Shown: positions 1-6,176, counted from the first letter of the stretch. The stretch is 6,556 nucleotides of DNA from Bifidobacterium breve (GCA_943325655.2 CALPQG020000154.1:1-6556); one strand, 5' to 3'. Notes: generated from the letters alone by a model not told the origin. Made by a program: numbers and translations.

Positions 1-519
1 ATCGCCCATGTAGGTTTTATTTTATTGGGAGTGGCAGCGGGTACTTCATTTGGGACAAAAAGTGCTTTGTTTTATTTGGGGGGATATGCATTGATGAACT
101 TTGCCTTTTTGTGGTTATTGGAAGTGTCTGAAATTGAAAAATTTGAAGACCTAAAAGATATTGGTAAAAAACATGGTTTGTGGGCAATATTGCTGACGAT
201 TTGTTGTGTAGCTTTGGCTGGAATTCCACCAACGGTTGGGTTTTCTGCGAAGTTTTTAGTGTTTACTGCATTGCTGGAATCCTGGAACCTTTCCGGAGGA
301 TTGGAAACTGTAAATGGTAAAATTGCATTGCTACTGTTGCTTTTTGCATTCTTCAATACATTAGTAGGTTTTTTTTATTACTTCAAGATTCCATACCTGA
401 TGTACATCAAAAAATCAGATAAAATTATTACAGAGATGAACTTTAGCGTACCTGCAAAAGTTTTTGCTGTAGCGATGGTAATCCCTCTGTTCATTTTGTT
501 CTTTAAATCAATACTTTAA
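1..519 (+). CDS. nuoN: NADH-quinone oxidoreductase subunit N, C-terminal part (5' end outside window)
   Basis: This is the last 172 residues of a proton-pumping membrane subunit of respiratory complex I. The frame is open from base 1 (IAHVGFILLG...), so the start lies upstream; an internal TTG at 25 is not a real start. E. coli NuoN is about 485 residues, so roughly the last third is present. Four hydrophobic stretches are visible: about residues 1-42 (probably more than one helix), 60-92, 108-140 and 153-172. The segment LAGIPPTVGFSAKF matches the 'GIP.T.GF..KF' signature of antiporter-like Nuo subunits. The lysine in it (fragment residue 84) corresponds, from memory, to the conserved TM12 lysine of the proton channel. 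The acidic and lysine-rich loop around residues 43-58 separates two membrane segments. NuoN is usually last in the nuo operon, and no further nuo gene follows here. NuoM and NuoL share the fold, but gene-end position and the short C-terminus favour NuoN. Confidence 0.9.
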   Translation: MAHVGFILLGVAAGTSFGTKSALFYLGGYALMNFAFLWLLEVSEIEKFEDLKDIGKKHGLWAILLTICCVALAGIPPTVGFSAKFLVFTALLESWNLSGGLETVNGKIALLLLLFAFFNTLVGFFYYFKIPYLMYIKKSDKIITEMNFSVPAKVFAVAMVIPLFILFFKSIL

Positions 520-581
520 ATGAGTTTTTTGTTAAAATTCATTTAACGCCATAAATTAAAACCTAAATTATCTCCTTTACA

Positions 582-2474
582 ATGAGCGACCCAATTAAAC
601 ACGAATGTGGCATTGCACATATCAGGCTTAGAAAACCGTATGCTTATTACCTTGAGAAATATGCAACGCCATTTTATGGATTGAAAAAGTTGTATGTGAT
701 GATGGAAAAGCAAAAGAATCGAGGCCAGGATGGGGCAGGTGTTGGGGTCATCAAAATTGATGTCGAACCAGGATTGAGGTACATCAGCCGTTATAGATCA
801 ATTGATTCTAATGCGGTGGCATCTATTTTTGATAAAATTTACAAGAAGTACAGGAAGTCAATCAAAGGTTTTAAAGACAGGTCTAAAGATGCTGACTGGT
901 TGTTGGAAAATGTTGCCTTTACTGGCGAAGCTTTGCTTGGACACCTTCGGTACGGAACACACGGTAAAAACAGCATAGAAAATTGTCATCCAATGTTGCG
1001 TCAAAACAACTGGCGCAGTAGAAATTTGGTGATGGCGGGTAATTTTAACATGACCAATAATGCTGATTTGTTTCAACGTTTAATCGAATTGGGACAGCAT
1101 CCAAAAGAAAAAACAGATACGGTAACTGTGATGGAAAAAATTGGGCATTTTCTGGATGAAGAAAATCAGAACATGTTCAATAAATACAAAGACACCCATT
1201 CCAACAAAGAAATTTCTGACATTATTGAAAATGGCCTGGATTTACAAAGGGTGTTGAAAAGGTCTTGTAAAGATTTTGATGGTGGTTACGCCATGTGCGG
1301 AATTACGGGATATGGTGCTTCATTTGTCGCAAGAGATCCAGCCGGAATTCGCCCAGCATTTTATTATGCGGATGATGAAGTGGTGGTGGTCGCTTCTGAA
1401 AGACCTGCCATCAAATTGGCTTTTGATTTACCTGATTATTCTCAGATCAAAGAAATTGAACCTGGCCATGCCTTGATTATTAATAAGGATGGTACTTTTG
1501 GTGAATACCAGTTTATTGACAAAATTGAGAAAAAACCGTGTTCTTTCGAACGCATATATTTTTCCAGAGGAACAGATCCTGATATCTACAAAGAAAGAAA
1601 ACAATTGGGTCGTTTATTGATTCCTCAAATTTTACAATCGGTTGATTTTGATATTGAAAACACCGTTTTTTCTTACATTCCCAATACTGCAGAAAATGCC
1701 TACATCGGCATGATGGAGGGAATTGAAGAGTATATCAAAGCGTACCGTAAGAAAAAAATCACAGAAGGAAATTTAAGTGCGGATGAATTGGATAAAATTT
1801 TATCTATTTGTCCTCGTACTGAAAAGTTGGTCATCAAAGACGCCAAACTGCGTACTTTTATTGCCAACGACAACAGCAGGGATGAAATAGTGGGCAGTAT
1901 TTATGATACGACCACAGATGTAATTAAAAAACAAGTAGACAACCTGGTCGTTATCGATGACTCTATTGTGAGGGGAACTACCTTAGAAAAAAGTATTCTT
2001 AAGATTTTGGACAGGTTAGAACCTAAAAAAATCATCATTGTATCTTCTGCACCACAAATTCGTTTTCCAGATTGTTACGGTATTGACATGTCTAAAATCA
2101 AGGAATTTGTTGCTTTCAGAGCCATGTTGGCCTTATTGAAAGACAATAACCTAGAATATAAACTGGATGAGGTTTACGACAAATGTAAAAATGCAGAATT
2201 GGAAGGAAATACGAATACCAATTTTGTAAAAGAATTGTATGCTCCATTTTCTGATGATCAAATTTCTGCTAAAATCGCTGAAATCATTACTCCCAAAGAG
2301 TTGACATCAAAAGTGCAGGTTGTCTATCAAACTGTGGCGAATTTACATGTGGCTTGTCCAGAGAATGCTGGTGATTGGTATTTTACTGGAAATTACCCAA
2401 CTCCTGGCGGCAATAAAGTGGTAAACGCTGCTTTCGTTAACTTTATGGAAGGTAAAACGGTAAGGGCTTATTAA
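582..2474 (+). CDS. purF: Long-form amidophosphoribosyltransferase (PurF-like), Ntn glutamine amidotransferase plus PRTase
   Basis: PurF transfers glutamine-derived ammonia to PRPP, the first step of cytosolic purine synthesis. At 630 residues this is far longer than the usual 470-510. Cys9 follows Glu8 (KHECGIA), so an eight-residue propeptide must be removed to expose the nucleophile, as in Bacillus PurF. GHLRYGTHG (120-128) is the glutamine-binding arginine segment. AGNFNMTN (152-159) sits where 'NGN..N' is expected, with Phe155 replacing the oxyanion-hole glycine. DPAGIRP is at 251-258. The PRPP loop VVIDDSIVRGTT (456-467) is textbook. The substrate-loop regions at 367-371 and 427-434 are divergent. 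Cysteines 320 and 498 match Bacillus Fe-S ligands, but the CxxC pair near FTGNYPT (601-607) is reduced to Cys592. The extra length lies mainly between residues 50 and 118 and in other inserts. The gap to nuoN is 62 bp; a strong terminator follows. A second, canonical purF may exist elsewhere, so the in vivo role is less certain than the fold. Confidence 0.88.
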   Translation: MSDPIKHECGIAHIRLRKPYAYYLEKYATPFYGLKKLYVMMEKQKNRGQDGAGVGVIKIDVEPGLRYISRYRSIDSNAVASIFDKIYKKYRKSIKGFKDRSKDADWLLENVAFTGEALLGHLRYGTHGKNSIENCHPMLRQNNWRSRNLVMAGNFNMTNNADLFQRLIELGQHPKEKTDTVTVMEKIGHFLDEENQNMFNKYKDTHSNKEISDIIENGLDLQRVLKRSCKDFDGGYAMCGITGYGASFVARDPAGIRPAFYYADDEVVVVASERPAIKLAFDLPDYSQIKEIEPGHALIINKDGTFGEYQFIDKIEKKPCSFERIYFSRGTDPDIYKERKQLGRLLIPQILQSVDFDIENTVFSYIPNTAENAYIGMMEGIEEYIKAYRKKKITEGNLSADELDKILSICPRTEKLVIKDAKLRTFIANDNSRDEIVGSIYDTTTDVIKKQVDNLVVIDDSIVRGTTLEKSILKILDRLEPKKIIIVSSAPQIRFPDCYGIDMSKIKEFVAFRAMLALLKDNNLEYKLDEVYDKCKNAELEGNTNTNFVKELYAPFSDDQISAKIAEIITPKELTSKVQVVYQTVANLHVACPENAGDWYFTGNYPTPGGNKVVNAAFVNFMEGKTVRAY

Positions 2475-2505
2475 GGATTGTAAGTTAAGAGTTGTCAGTT
2501 TTAAT

Positions 2506-2548
2506 TTCTGCTATGGTTCATGCTTATGAACCATAGCAGAATTTTTTT
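2506..2548 (+). terminator. Strong intrinsic terminator of the PurF-like gene
   Basis: A perfect 16-bp stem pairs TTCTGCTATGGTTCAT (2506-2521) with its complement at 2526-2541, closed by the four-base loop GCTT. Seven T residues follow directly (2542-2548). It begins 31 bp after the stop codon, which is the expected position for rho-independent termination. It isolates the nuoN/purF side from the sugar genes downstream. Confidence 0.93.
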
Positions 2549-2637
2549 GTTTCATCGTATATTTTCAAGCGTTGTTGAATTGAAATACATTACGTTATTG
2601 ATGAAAAATGTTTTTGGAAAATGAGTTACTGTTTGTA

Positions 2638-2655
2638 TAAATCAACGTTGATTTA
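2638..2655. repeat. 18-bp perfect palindrome, operator-like
   Basis: TAAATCAACGTTGATTTA is identical to its own reverse complement with no spacer. It lies between the purF terminator and repeat element A, 24 bp before the latter, with no gene starting nearby. Perfect dyads of this size are typical of binding sites for dimeric regulators, but no promoter or target gene is evident here. It could also be a remnant of another mobile repeat. Only the symmetry is certain. Confidence 0.5.
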
Positions 2656-2798
2656 AAGTGTTGAATTCTAATACTTTTATTTAGGGTCTGCTGAAAAGGC
2701 ATTAACATTATCAATAACAGTGATTTATGATTAAGAATAGATTTTAAAGTGCAAACAAATCATGCGCATTCTTTGAATTGTCTTGCTTACCACCTATT

Positions 2799-2948
2799 AA
2801 AAATGCGTTATCCCGATATTCTCGGGATTGATCCATGAAGCGGTTAAAAAACAAAACACTGTTTGAGCCACGCTACTGTTGAAAGTTTTCAACAAATTTA
2901 GTGGCGAGTTTGTTTCCAGCGTAATGGAGCAAATTCGTAGCATTTTTA
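2799..2948. repeat. Long imperfect palindrome at the core of element A
   Basis: The two arms are complementary around the centre TGTTGAAA-GT-TTTCAACA (2877-2894). Moving outward, GCCAC pairs with GTGGC, AACAAA with TTTGTT, CCATGAAGCGG with the complement of CCAGCGTAATGG, and AAAAATGC with GCATTTTT. Single-stranded DNA or RNA of this region could fold into an extended, bulged hairpin. Bases 2832-2897 are the best conserved part relative to copy B (one-base length difference only). Confidence 0.75.
2810..2828. repeat. Small GC-rich palindrome nested in element A (left arm)
   Basis: ATCCCGA (2810-2816) and TCGGGAT (2822-2828) form a 7-bp stem with loop TATTC. At the equivalent place copy B has unrelated AT-rich sequence that better preserves pairing with the opposite arm (AAATTTGCTCCAT), so this appears to be a replacement or insertion specific to copy A. 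Confidence 0.7.
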
Positions 2949-2956
2949 AACAAATG

Positions 2957-2970
2957 TCCGCCGTGGCGGA
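2957..2970. repeat. Small GC-rich palindrome nested in element A (right side)
   Basis: TCCGCC-GT-GGCGGA is a 6-bp perfect stem with a two-base spacer, strikingly GC-rich in AT-rich surroundings. Copy B lacks it: there, about nine bases (TATACAGTC in the same orientation) separate the arm end from CTTGATTTTCG, against roughly 26 in copy A. It looks like a separate short inserted repeat. Confidence 0.7.
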
Positions 2971-3040
2971 GTCTTGATTTTCGTTTGTTAATTTTTTATC
3001 AATTTTAAATTACTAAAATAATACAAAATTACTGCCGAAT

Positions 3041-3075
3041 TTTTGCTGTGAATAATTTAATTTTTCACCGCAAAA
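3041..3075. repeat. Stem-loop in the long intergenic region
   Basis: TTTTGC-T-GTGAA (3041-3052) pairs with TTCAC-C-GCAAAA (3064-3075). This gives a 12-position stem with one mismatch and an 11-base AT-only loop. There is no T-run suited to termination. It may be the decayed right end of element A or an independent structured site. Confidence 0.5.
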
Positions 3076-3099
3076 TTGGTTTTTAGGAAAATCAAAATG

Positions 3100-3128
3100 T
3101 CACTAGGTTACAAATTGTAAACTAGTGA
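3100..3128. repeat. Stem-loop with near-perfect dyad symmetry
   Basis: TCACTAG (3100-3106) pairs with CTAGTGA (3122-3128). Inside them TTACA (3108-3112) pairs with TGTAA (3116-3120), leaving a three-base loop and a single G/A mismatch. It lies 24 bp after the previous stem-loop. It has no U-tract, so it is not a standard terminator. It is about 270 bp upstream of the glycosyltransferase start, far for an ordinary operator. Confidence 0.55.
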
Positions 3129-3401
3129 ATATGCAATTTCGTTTTTCAATTTAGTTATCAGCTTTTATACGTCTAATCGGCATAATCCGCATTCCAAGTT
3201 TATATTCTAATAACAATATTGCACACGGATTTTAAAGAAACAAAATTCAATCACTTAACGACATTAGTAACAAGAGAGGAATCAAGGATGTGTTACCCTC
3301 TACTTCAATTCATCTAAAAAACATAATCGTTAAATTAACCTTCATTAGTTGTTTTTTAGGGAATAAAGTAGAAATTTGTGTGGTATAAACGAAGATAAGG
3401 T
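3129..3401. other. Gene-free leader before the glycosyltransferase
   Basis: This is AT-rich sequence with stops in all frames and no recognisable RNA gene. The promoter of the glycosyltransferase operon should lie here, because a terminator precedes and the next upstream gene is over 900 bp away. The closest approach to the Bacteroidota TTG / TAnnTTTG pattern is TTG at 3349-3351 with TAGAAATTTG at 3369-3378, which has two extra spacer bases. I do not consider that convincing. Confidence 0.4.
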
Positions 3402-4697
3402 TTGAAAAAAGTATTGGTGATTTCTTATTACTGGCCTCCTGCGGGTGGGTCAGGTGTACAAAGACCTTTGAAGTTCGTGAAGTATCTTCCTGAAATGGGT
3501 TGGGAACCAATTGTTTATACGCCTTCCAATGGTGAAGTTCCTGACAAAGATTTGTCATTGATGAAAGACGTATCTCCTAATTTACAGGTAATTACACAAC
3601 CTATTTTTGAACCCTATACTTTATACAAACTATTTACAGGCAAAAGCCTGAAAGAGAAAATCAATCCCAACTTCTTTACACAAAAAAAAGAAGGCTTTAA
3701 AGACAAAGCGGCCATCTGGATCCGATCTAATTTTTTTATTCCTGATGCACGTATGTGGTGGATCAAACCTTCCATTACTTACCTTGAAAAATACATTCGG
3801 GAAAATAAAATTGATGCCATCATTTCTACAGGGCCGCCGCACAGCATGCATTTAATTGCTTTGGGATTAAAGAAAAAACTACATATTCCTTGGTTGGCAG
3901 ATTTTAGAGATCCATGGACGAACATAGATTTCTTCAAAGAATTGACCCTTACTTCCTGGGCGGAAAAAAAACACAAAAGTCTTGAAAAAGAAGTGCTTAC
4001 CACGGCTGATAAAGTAGTGTGTGTAGGAAAAACCTGGGGCGAAGAACTTGAAATACTTTGTAACAGAAAAGTCGATATCATCAACAATGGTTTTGACCCC
4101 GATGATTTTGACTTGAAAGAAGCCATTCCATTGGATGCGAAGTTTTCTATTGTGCATTTGGGAATGTTTTCCAAAGGCAGAAACCATGAAGTATTCTGGA
4201 AAGCCTTAGCTGAATTGTGTGCTGAAGATGAAGTTTTTAAAAATGATTTGCAATTGAAGTTTTATGGTAAATTAGATGTTTCTGCCAAAGAATACATGCT
4301 GAAATACCAGTTGGAAGCACAAACGCATTTTTTTGAATATGTGCCACACAATGAAATTGTGAAAGTGCAGTTTTCCTCCCGTGTATTGTATTTGTCTGTC
4401 AACAATACGCCCAATGTAAAAGGCATCATGACGGGTAAAATATTTGAATACCTTGCCGTGAAACGTCCGATTTTATGCATAGGTTTGGAAGAAGGAGACG
4501 CCGCAGAGGTGTTGAAAAATACAGGTGTTGGGTTGATCTCGGGTTTTGAGGATTTGGAAAAGCTGAAAGCCAATATCAGGATTTTGTACCAACAGTATAA
4601 AAAAGGGGAGGACCAGGTTTCTGGTGCTCAGATAGAACAATACAGCAGAAAGACACAAACGGCTCAATTGGCCAAACTGTTAAATAACATACAATAA
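3402..4697 (+). CDS. GT-B fold glycosyltransferase (group 1 / GT4-like)
   Basis: It probably transfers a sugar from a nucleotide-sugar to a growing surface polysaccharide or lipopolysaccharide on the cytoplasmic face of the membrane; donor and acceptor cannot be read from sequence. The N-terminal half opens with VLVISYYWPPAGGSGVQRP, the glycine-rich acceptor-domain loop of GT4-type enzymes. It continues with STGPPHS (142-148) and DFRDPW (167-172). NNGFD (228-232) marks the domain junction. The C-terminal Rossmann half carries HLGMFSKGRN and TGKIFEYLAVKRPIL (344-358), with Glu349 in the donor-binding helix region. There is no signal peptide or membrane segment. At 431 residues it has normal full length. 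The start is TTG: an in-frame TAA lies at 3396-3398, and the conserved N-terminus begins right at the TTG, so no earlier start is possible. An AAGG only one base upstream is too close to be a standard ribosome site. The epimerase-like gene follows after 13 bp, implying co-transcription. Confidence 0.88.
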   Translation: MKKVLVISYYWPPAGGSGVQRPLKFVKYLPEMGWEPIVYTPSNGEVPDKDLSLMKDVSPNLQVITQPIFEPYTLYKLFTGKSLKEKINPNFFTQKKEGFKDKAAIWIRSNFFIPDARMWWIKPSITYLEKYIRENKIDAIISTGPPHSMHLIALGLKKKLHIPWLADFRDPWTNIDFFKELTLTSWAEKKHKSLEKEVLTTADKVVCVGKTWGEELEILCNRKVDIINNGFDPDDFDLKEAIPLDAKFSIVHLGMFSKGRNHEVFWKALAELCAEDEVFKNDLQLKFYGKLDVSAKEYMLKYQLEAQTHFFEYVPHNEIVKVQFSSRVLYLSVNNTPNVKGIMTGKIFEYLAVKRPILCIGLEEGDAAEVLKNTGVGLISGFEDLEKLKANIRILYQQYKKGEDQVSGAQIEQYSRKTQTAQLAKLLNNIQ

Positions 4698-4710
4698 AAC
4701 ACACCATTTT

Positions 4711-5805
4711 ATGTCAAAAAAAATCATTACCGTTGTCGGTACCCGCCCCAATTTAATTAAGATTACCCAATTTTTTAAGGAGGCTGAAAAGCAATGTTTT
4801 GACCTTAAAATTGTACACACTGGCCAGCATTTTGACAAAAATATGAACGATGTTTTTTTTGATGAACTGGAAATGCCTTTGCCAAATTATTCCATGAACG
4901 TGGATAAAACCTCTGTGATTACGCAGATGGCAGGTATTATGGTGGAACTAGAAAAGATTTGTAAAGAATTCAAACCTGATTTGATTGCGGTGGTGGGCGA
5001 TGTGAATTCTACTTTTGCTGCAGCACTTGTAGCCAACAAACTGAGTATTCCTTTGGCGCATATTGAAAGTGGTTTGAGAAGTTACGACAATGAAATGCCC
5101 GAAGAACACAACAGGATATTGACAGACGCCATTACCAATTATTATTTTATCACAGAAGAAGGTGGCAGGAAAAATTTGTTGGGTGAGGGAAAACCTGAAA
5201 CGTCTTTGTTTATGGTGGGCAATACCATGATTGATACTTTGGTAGCTTTTGATGCTAAAATTGAACAAAGTGTCATTTTGGAGAAATTGAATTTGCAACC
5301 AAAATCCTACATTCTCCTTACCATGCACCGTCCTGGAAATGTGGATTTTCTTGATGGCTTGCAAAAGTTGTTGGCTTTGATTCAGGATTTAAGTAAAAAA
5401 TACAAGATCGTTTTTCCTATTCATCCCCGTACTTTACAAAACCTGAAAAAGTTTGGCTTGGAAGAAGCTTTTATTTCAAACCCAAACCTGATTTTATTGG
5501 AGCCAGCCGGTTATCTTGATTTCCAAAAAATGATCAAATACAGTGCCTTTGTAATTACTGATTCAGGCGGGATACAAGAAGAAACTACCTTTAGACAAAT
5601 TCCTTGCATCACTTTAAGACCCAATACAGAAAGACCAAGTACGATTGAATTGGGCAGTAATGTGTTGATGGACTTTGATTTAACGGCATTGAAGGATAAA
5701 ATTGCTCAAATTGAAAATGGAACCTTCAAAAAAGGAACAATTCCTCCTATGTGGGACGGAAAAGCTACAGAAAGAATATTTGAGGTGTTGAATAAGATTA
5801 TTTAG
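4711..5805 (+). CDS. wecB: Non-hydrolysing UDP-N-acetylglucosamine 2-epimerase family protein
   Basis: Enzymes of this family invert C2 of UDP-GlcNAc to give UDP-ManNAc, or act on related diacetamido-uronic acid nucleotides, in the cytoplasm, supplying surface-glycan precursors. The 364-residue length is typical. The nucleotide-binding start VVGTRPNLIK (8-17) has Asn14 where WecB usually has Glu. TGQHFDKNMNDVFF resembles the WbpI-type branch as I remember it. Residues equivalent to the E. coli catalytic set are present: Asp97 (VGDVNST), Glu119 (HIESGLRS), Glu131 (MPEEHNR) and His206 (TMHRPGN). The motif after His206 is RPGN rather than the common RREN. IHPRT (237-241) and TDSGGIQEE (283-291), followed by a TERPSTIELGSN-type segment, complete the UDP site. 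The exact substrate is therefore uncertain, and the symbol is a family-level label. No Shine-Dalgarno sequence precedes the ATG. The TAG stop (5803-5805) lies within the terminal repeat of element B, so the original last residues may have been altered. Confidence 0.87.
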   Translation: MSKKIITVVGTRPNLIKITQFFKEAEKQCFDLKIVHTGQHFDKNMNDVFFDELEMPLPNYSMNVDKTSVITQMAGIMVELEKICKEFKPDLIAVVGDVNSTFAAALVANKLSIPLAHIESGLRSYDNEMPEEHNRILTDAITNYYFITEEGGRKNLLGEGKPETSLFMVGNTMIDTLVAFDAKIEQSVILEKLNLQPKSYILLTMHRPGNVDFLDGLQKLLALIQDLSKKYKIVFPIHPRTLQNLKKFGLEEAFISNPNLILLEPAGYLDFQKMIKYSAFVITDSGGIQEETTFRQIPCITLRPNTERPSTIELGSNVLMDFDLTALKDKIAQIENGTFKKGTIPPMWDGKATERIFEVLNKII

Positions 5806-5861
5806 GGTTTGCTGAAAAACTCGCTTACCCATTAATTGTTACTTTAATTCTATCTTTTGTC

Positions 5862-5885
5862 ACTTTTTTCCTTGATGAAAAAAGT
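5862..5885. repeat. A/T-tract hairpin, possible terminator after the epimerase gene
   Basis: ACTTTTTTC (5862-5870) and GAAAAAAGT (5877-5885) form a perfect 9-bp stem with loop CTTGAT. Position, 57 bp after the stop codon, suits a terminator, but the T-run is inside the stem rather than after it, so function is doubtful. The matching part of copy A has kept TTTTTTATCAA but lost the pairing. Confidence 0.55.
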
Positions 5886-5909
5886 AACCAACGAAAATCA
5901 AGACTGTAT

Positions 5910-6052
5910 AAAAAATGCTAAAATTTGCTCCATTACGCTGAAACAAAACAAACTCGCCACTCACATTTGTTGAAAACTTTCAACAGTAGCGTGGCTCAAA
6001 CAGTGTTTTGTTTTTAACCGCTTCATGGAGCAAATTTCTTAACGCATTTTTT
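5910..6052. repeat. Long imperfect palindrome at the core of element B
   Basis: The centre is TGTTGAAA-AC-TTTCAACA (5968-5985). The arms pair outward through CGCCAC with GTGGC, AACAAA with its complement, AATTTGCTCCAT (left) with ATGGAGCAAATT (right), and AAAAAATGC with GCATTTTTT. Pairing is more complete than in copy A because the nested small palindromes are absent. Bases 5965-6029 equal copy A except for one A in an A-run. Confidence 0.78.
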
Positions 6053-6176
6053 AAAAGGTCGAATGCAAGACAATTCAAATATTGCACATGATAACTTTCC
6101 AATTTACACTTTATGGCTAATCATAAATAACTGTTGATGAAAATATTATTTTTTTTAATAGACTCTAAATGGACTT

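Larger units (their letters stand above)
2680..3005 (-). mobile_element. MITE-like repeat element, copy A (inverted relative to copy B)
   Basis: This block is homologous, in reverse complement, to 5801-6169. It starts with TTTAGGGTCTGCTGAAAA (2680-2697), which matches the start of copy B at 17 of 18 bases. Read on the plus strand, homology to the complement of B runs from ATTTAGGGTC at 2679 (against 6170). It continues through shared words such as ATTTATGATTA, TTTGAATTGTCTTGC and CTTGATTTTCG, to about 3005. Beyond that it becomes unclear. A degraded right end may lie near 3061-3080, where TTTTTCACCGCAAAA resembles an inverted terminus. No open frame with transposase-like content is present, so it would be non-autonomous. 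Relative to B it has gained two small GC-rich palindromes (2810-2828 and 2957-2970). Orientation signs are a convention, with B taken as plus. Confidence 0.75.
5801..6169 (+). mobile_element. MITE-like repeat element, copy B, apparently complete
   Basis: The left end is TTTAGGGTTTGCTGAAAA (5801-5818). The right end, read in complement from 6169, begins TTTAGAGTCT and then becomes A-rich, a decayed version of the same end. This gives terminal inverted repeats around about 369 bp of non-coding DNA. Both ends carry a TA just outside GGGTTTG or its counterpart, as expected for a TA-duplicating transposase, although a two-base duplication is weak evidence. The interior holds a small hairpin (5862-5885) and the long palindrome (5910-6052). 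The whole unit is repeated in reverse at 2680-3005. No transposase frame is present, so any movement would need an enzyme in trans. It sits between two convergent genes and overlaps the last codon of the epimerase gene. Confidence 0.75.

Noticed and set aside
529..559. Candidate promoter (TTG at 529-531, TAAATTAA at 552-559) before the PurF-like gene
   Set aside because: The spacing is plausible, but the second element lacks TTTG, and read-through from nuoN is possible.
2680..3128. CRISPR array or tandem repeats
   Set aside because: The repeats are palindromic or inverted and not regularly spaced; there are no direct repeats with spacers and no cas genes.
3287..3320. Nine-codon frame ATG TGT TAC ... 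TAA preceded by AAGG, as a leader peptide
   Set aside because: It is too short to support, has no run of regulatory codons, and no attenuator hairpin follows it.
3349..3378. Candidate Bacteroidota-type promoter (TTG ... TAGAAATTTG) before the glycosyltransferase
   Set aside because: The -7-like element has four bases instead of two between TA and TTTG, and such AT-rich matches are frequent by chance.
3779..4187. Overlapping minus-strand frames of 131 and 102 residues inside the glycosyltransferase gene
   Set aside because: Both are antisense to a strongly motif-supported gene and show no domain-like features of their own.
4948..5364. 138-residue minus-strand frame inside the epimerase gene
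   Set aside because: It is antisense to catalytic motifs of a well-supported family and is best explained as a shadow frame.
2680..6169. Classical composite transposon with full insertion sequences
   Set aside because: Neither flanking element has a transposase frame, so only a non-autonomous element can be claimed.
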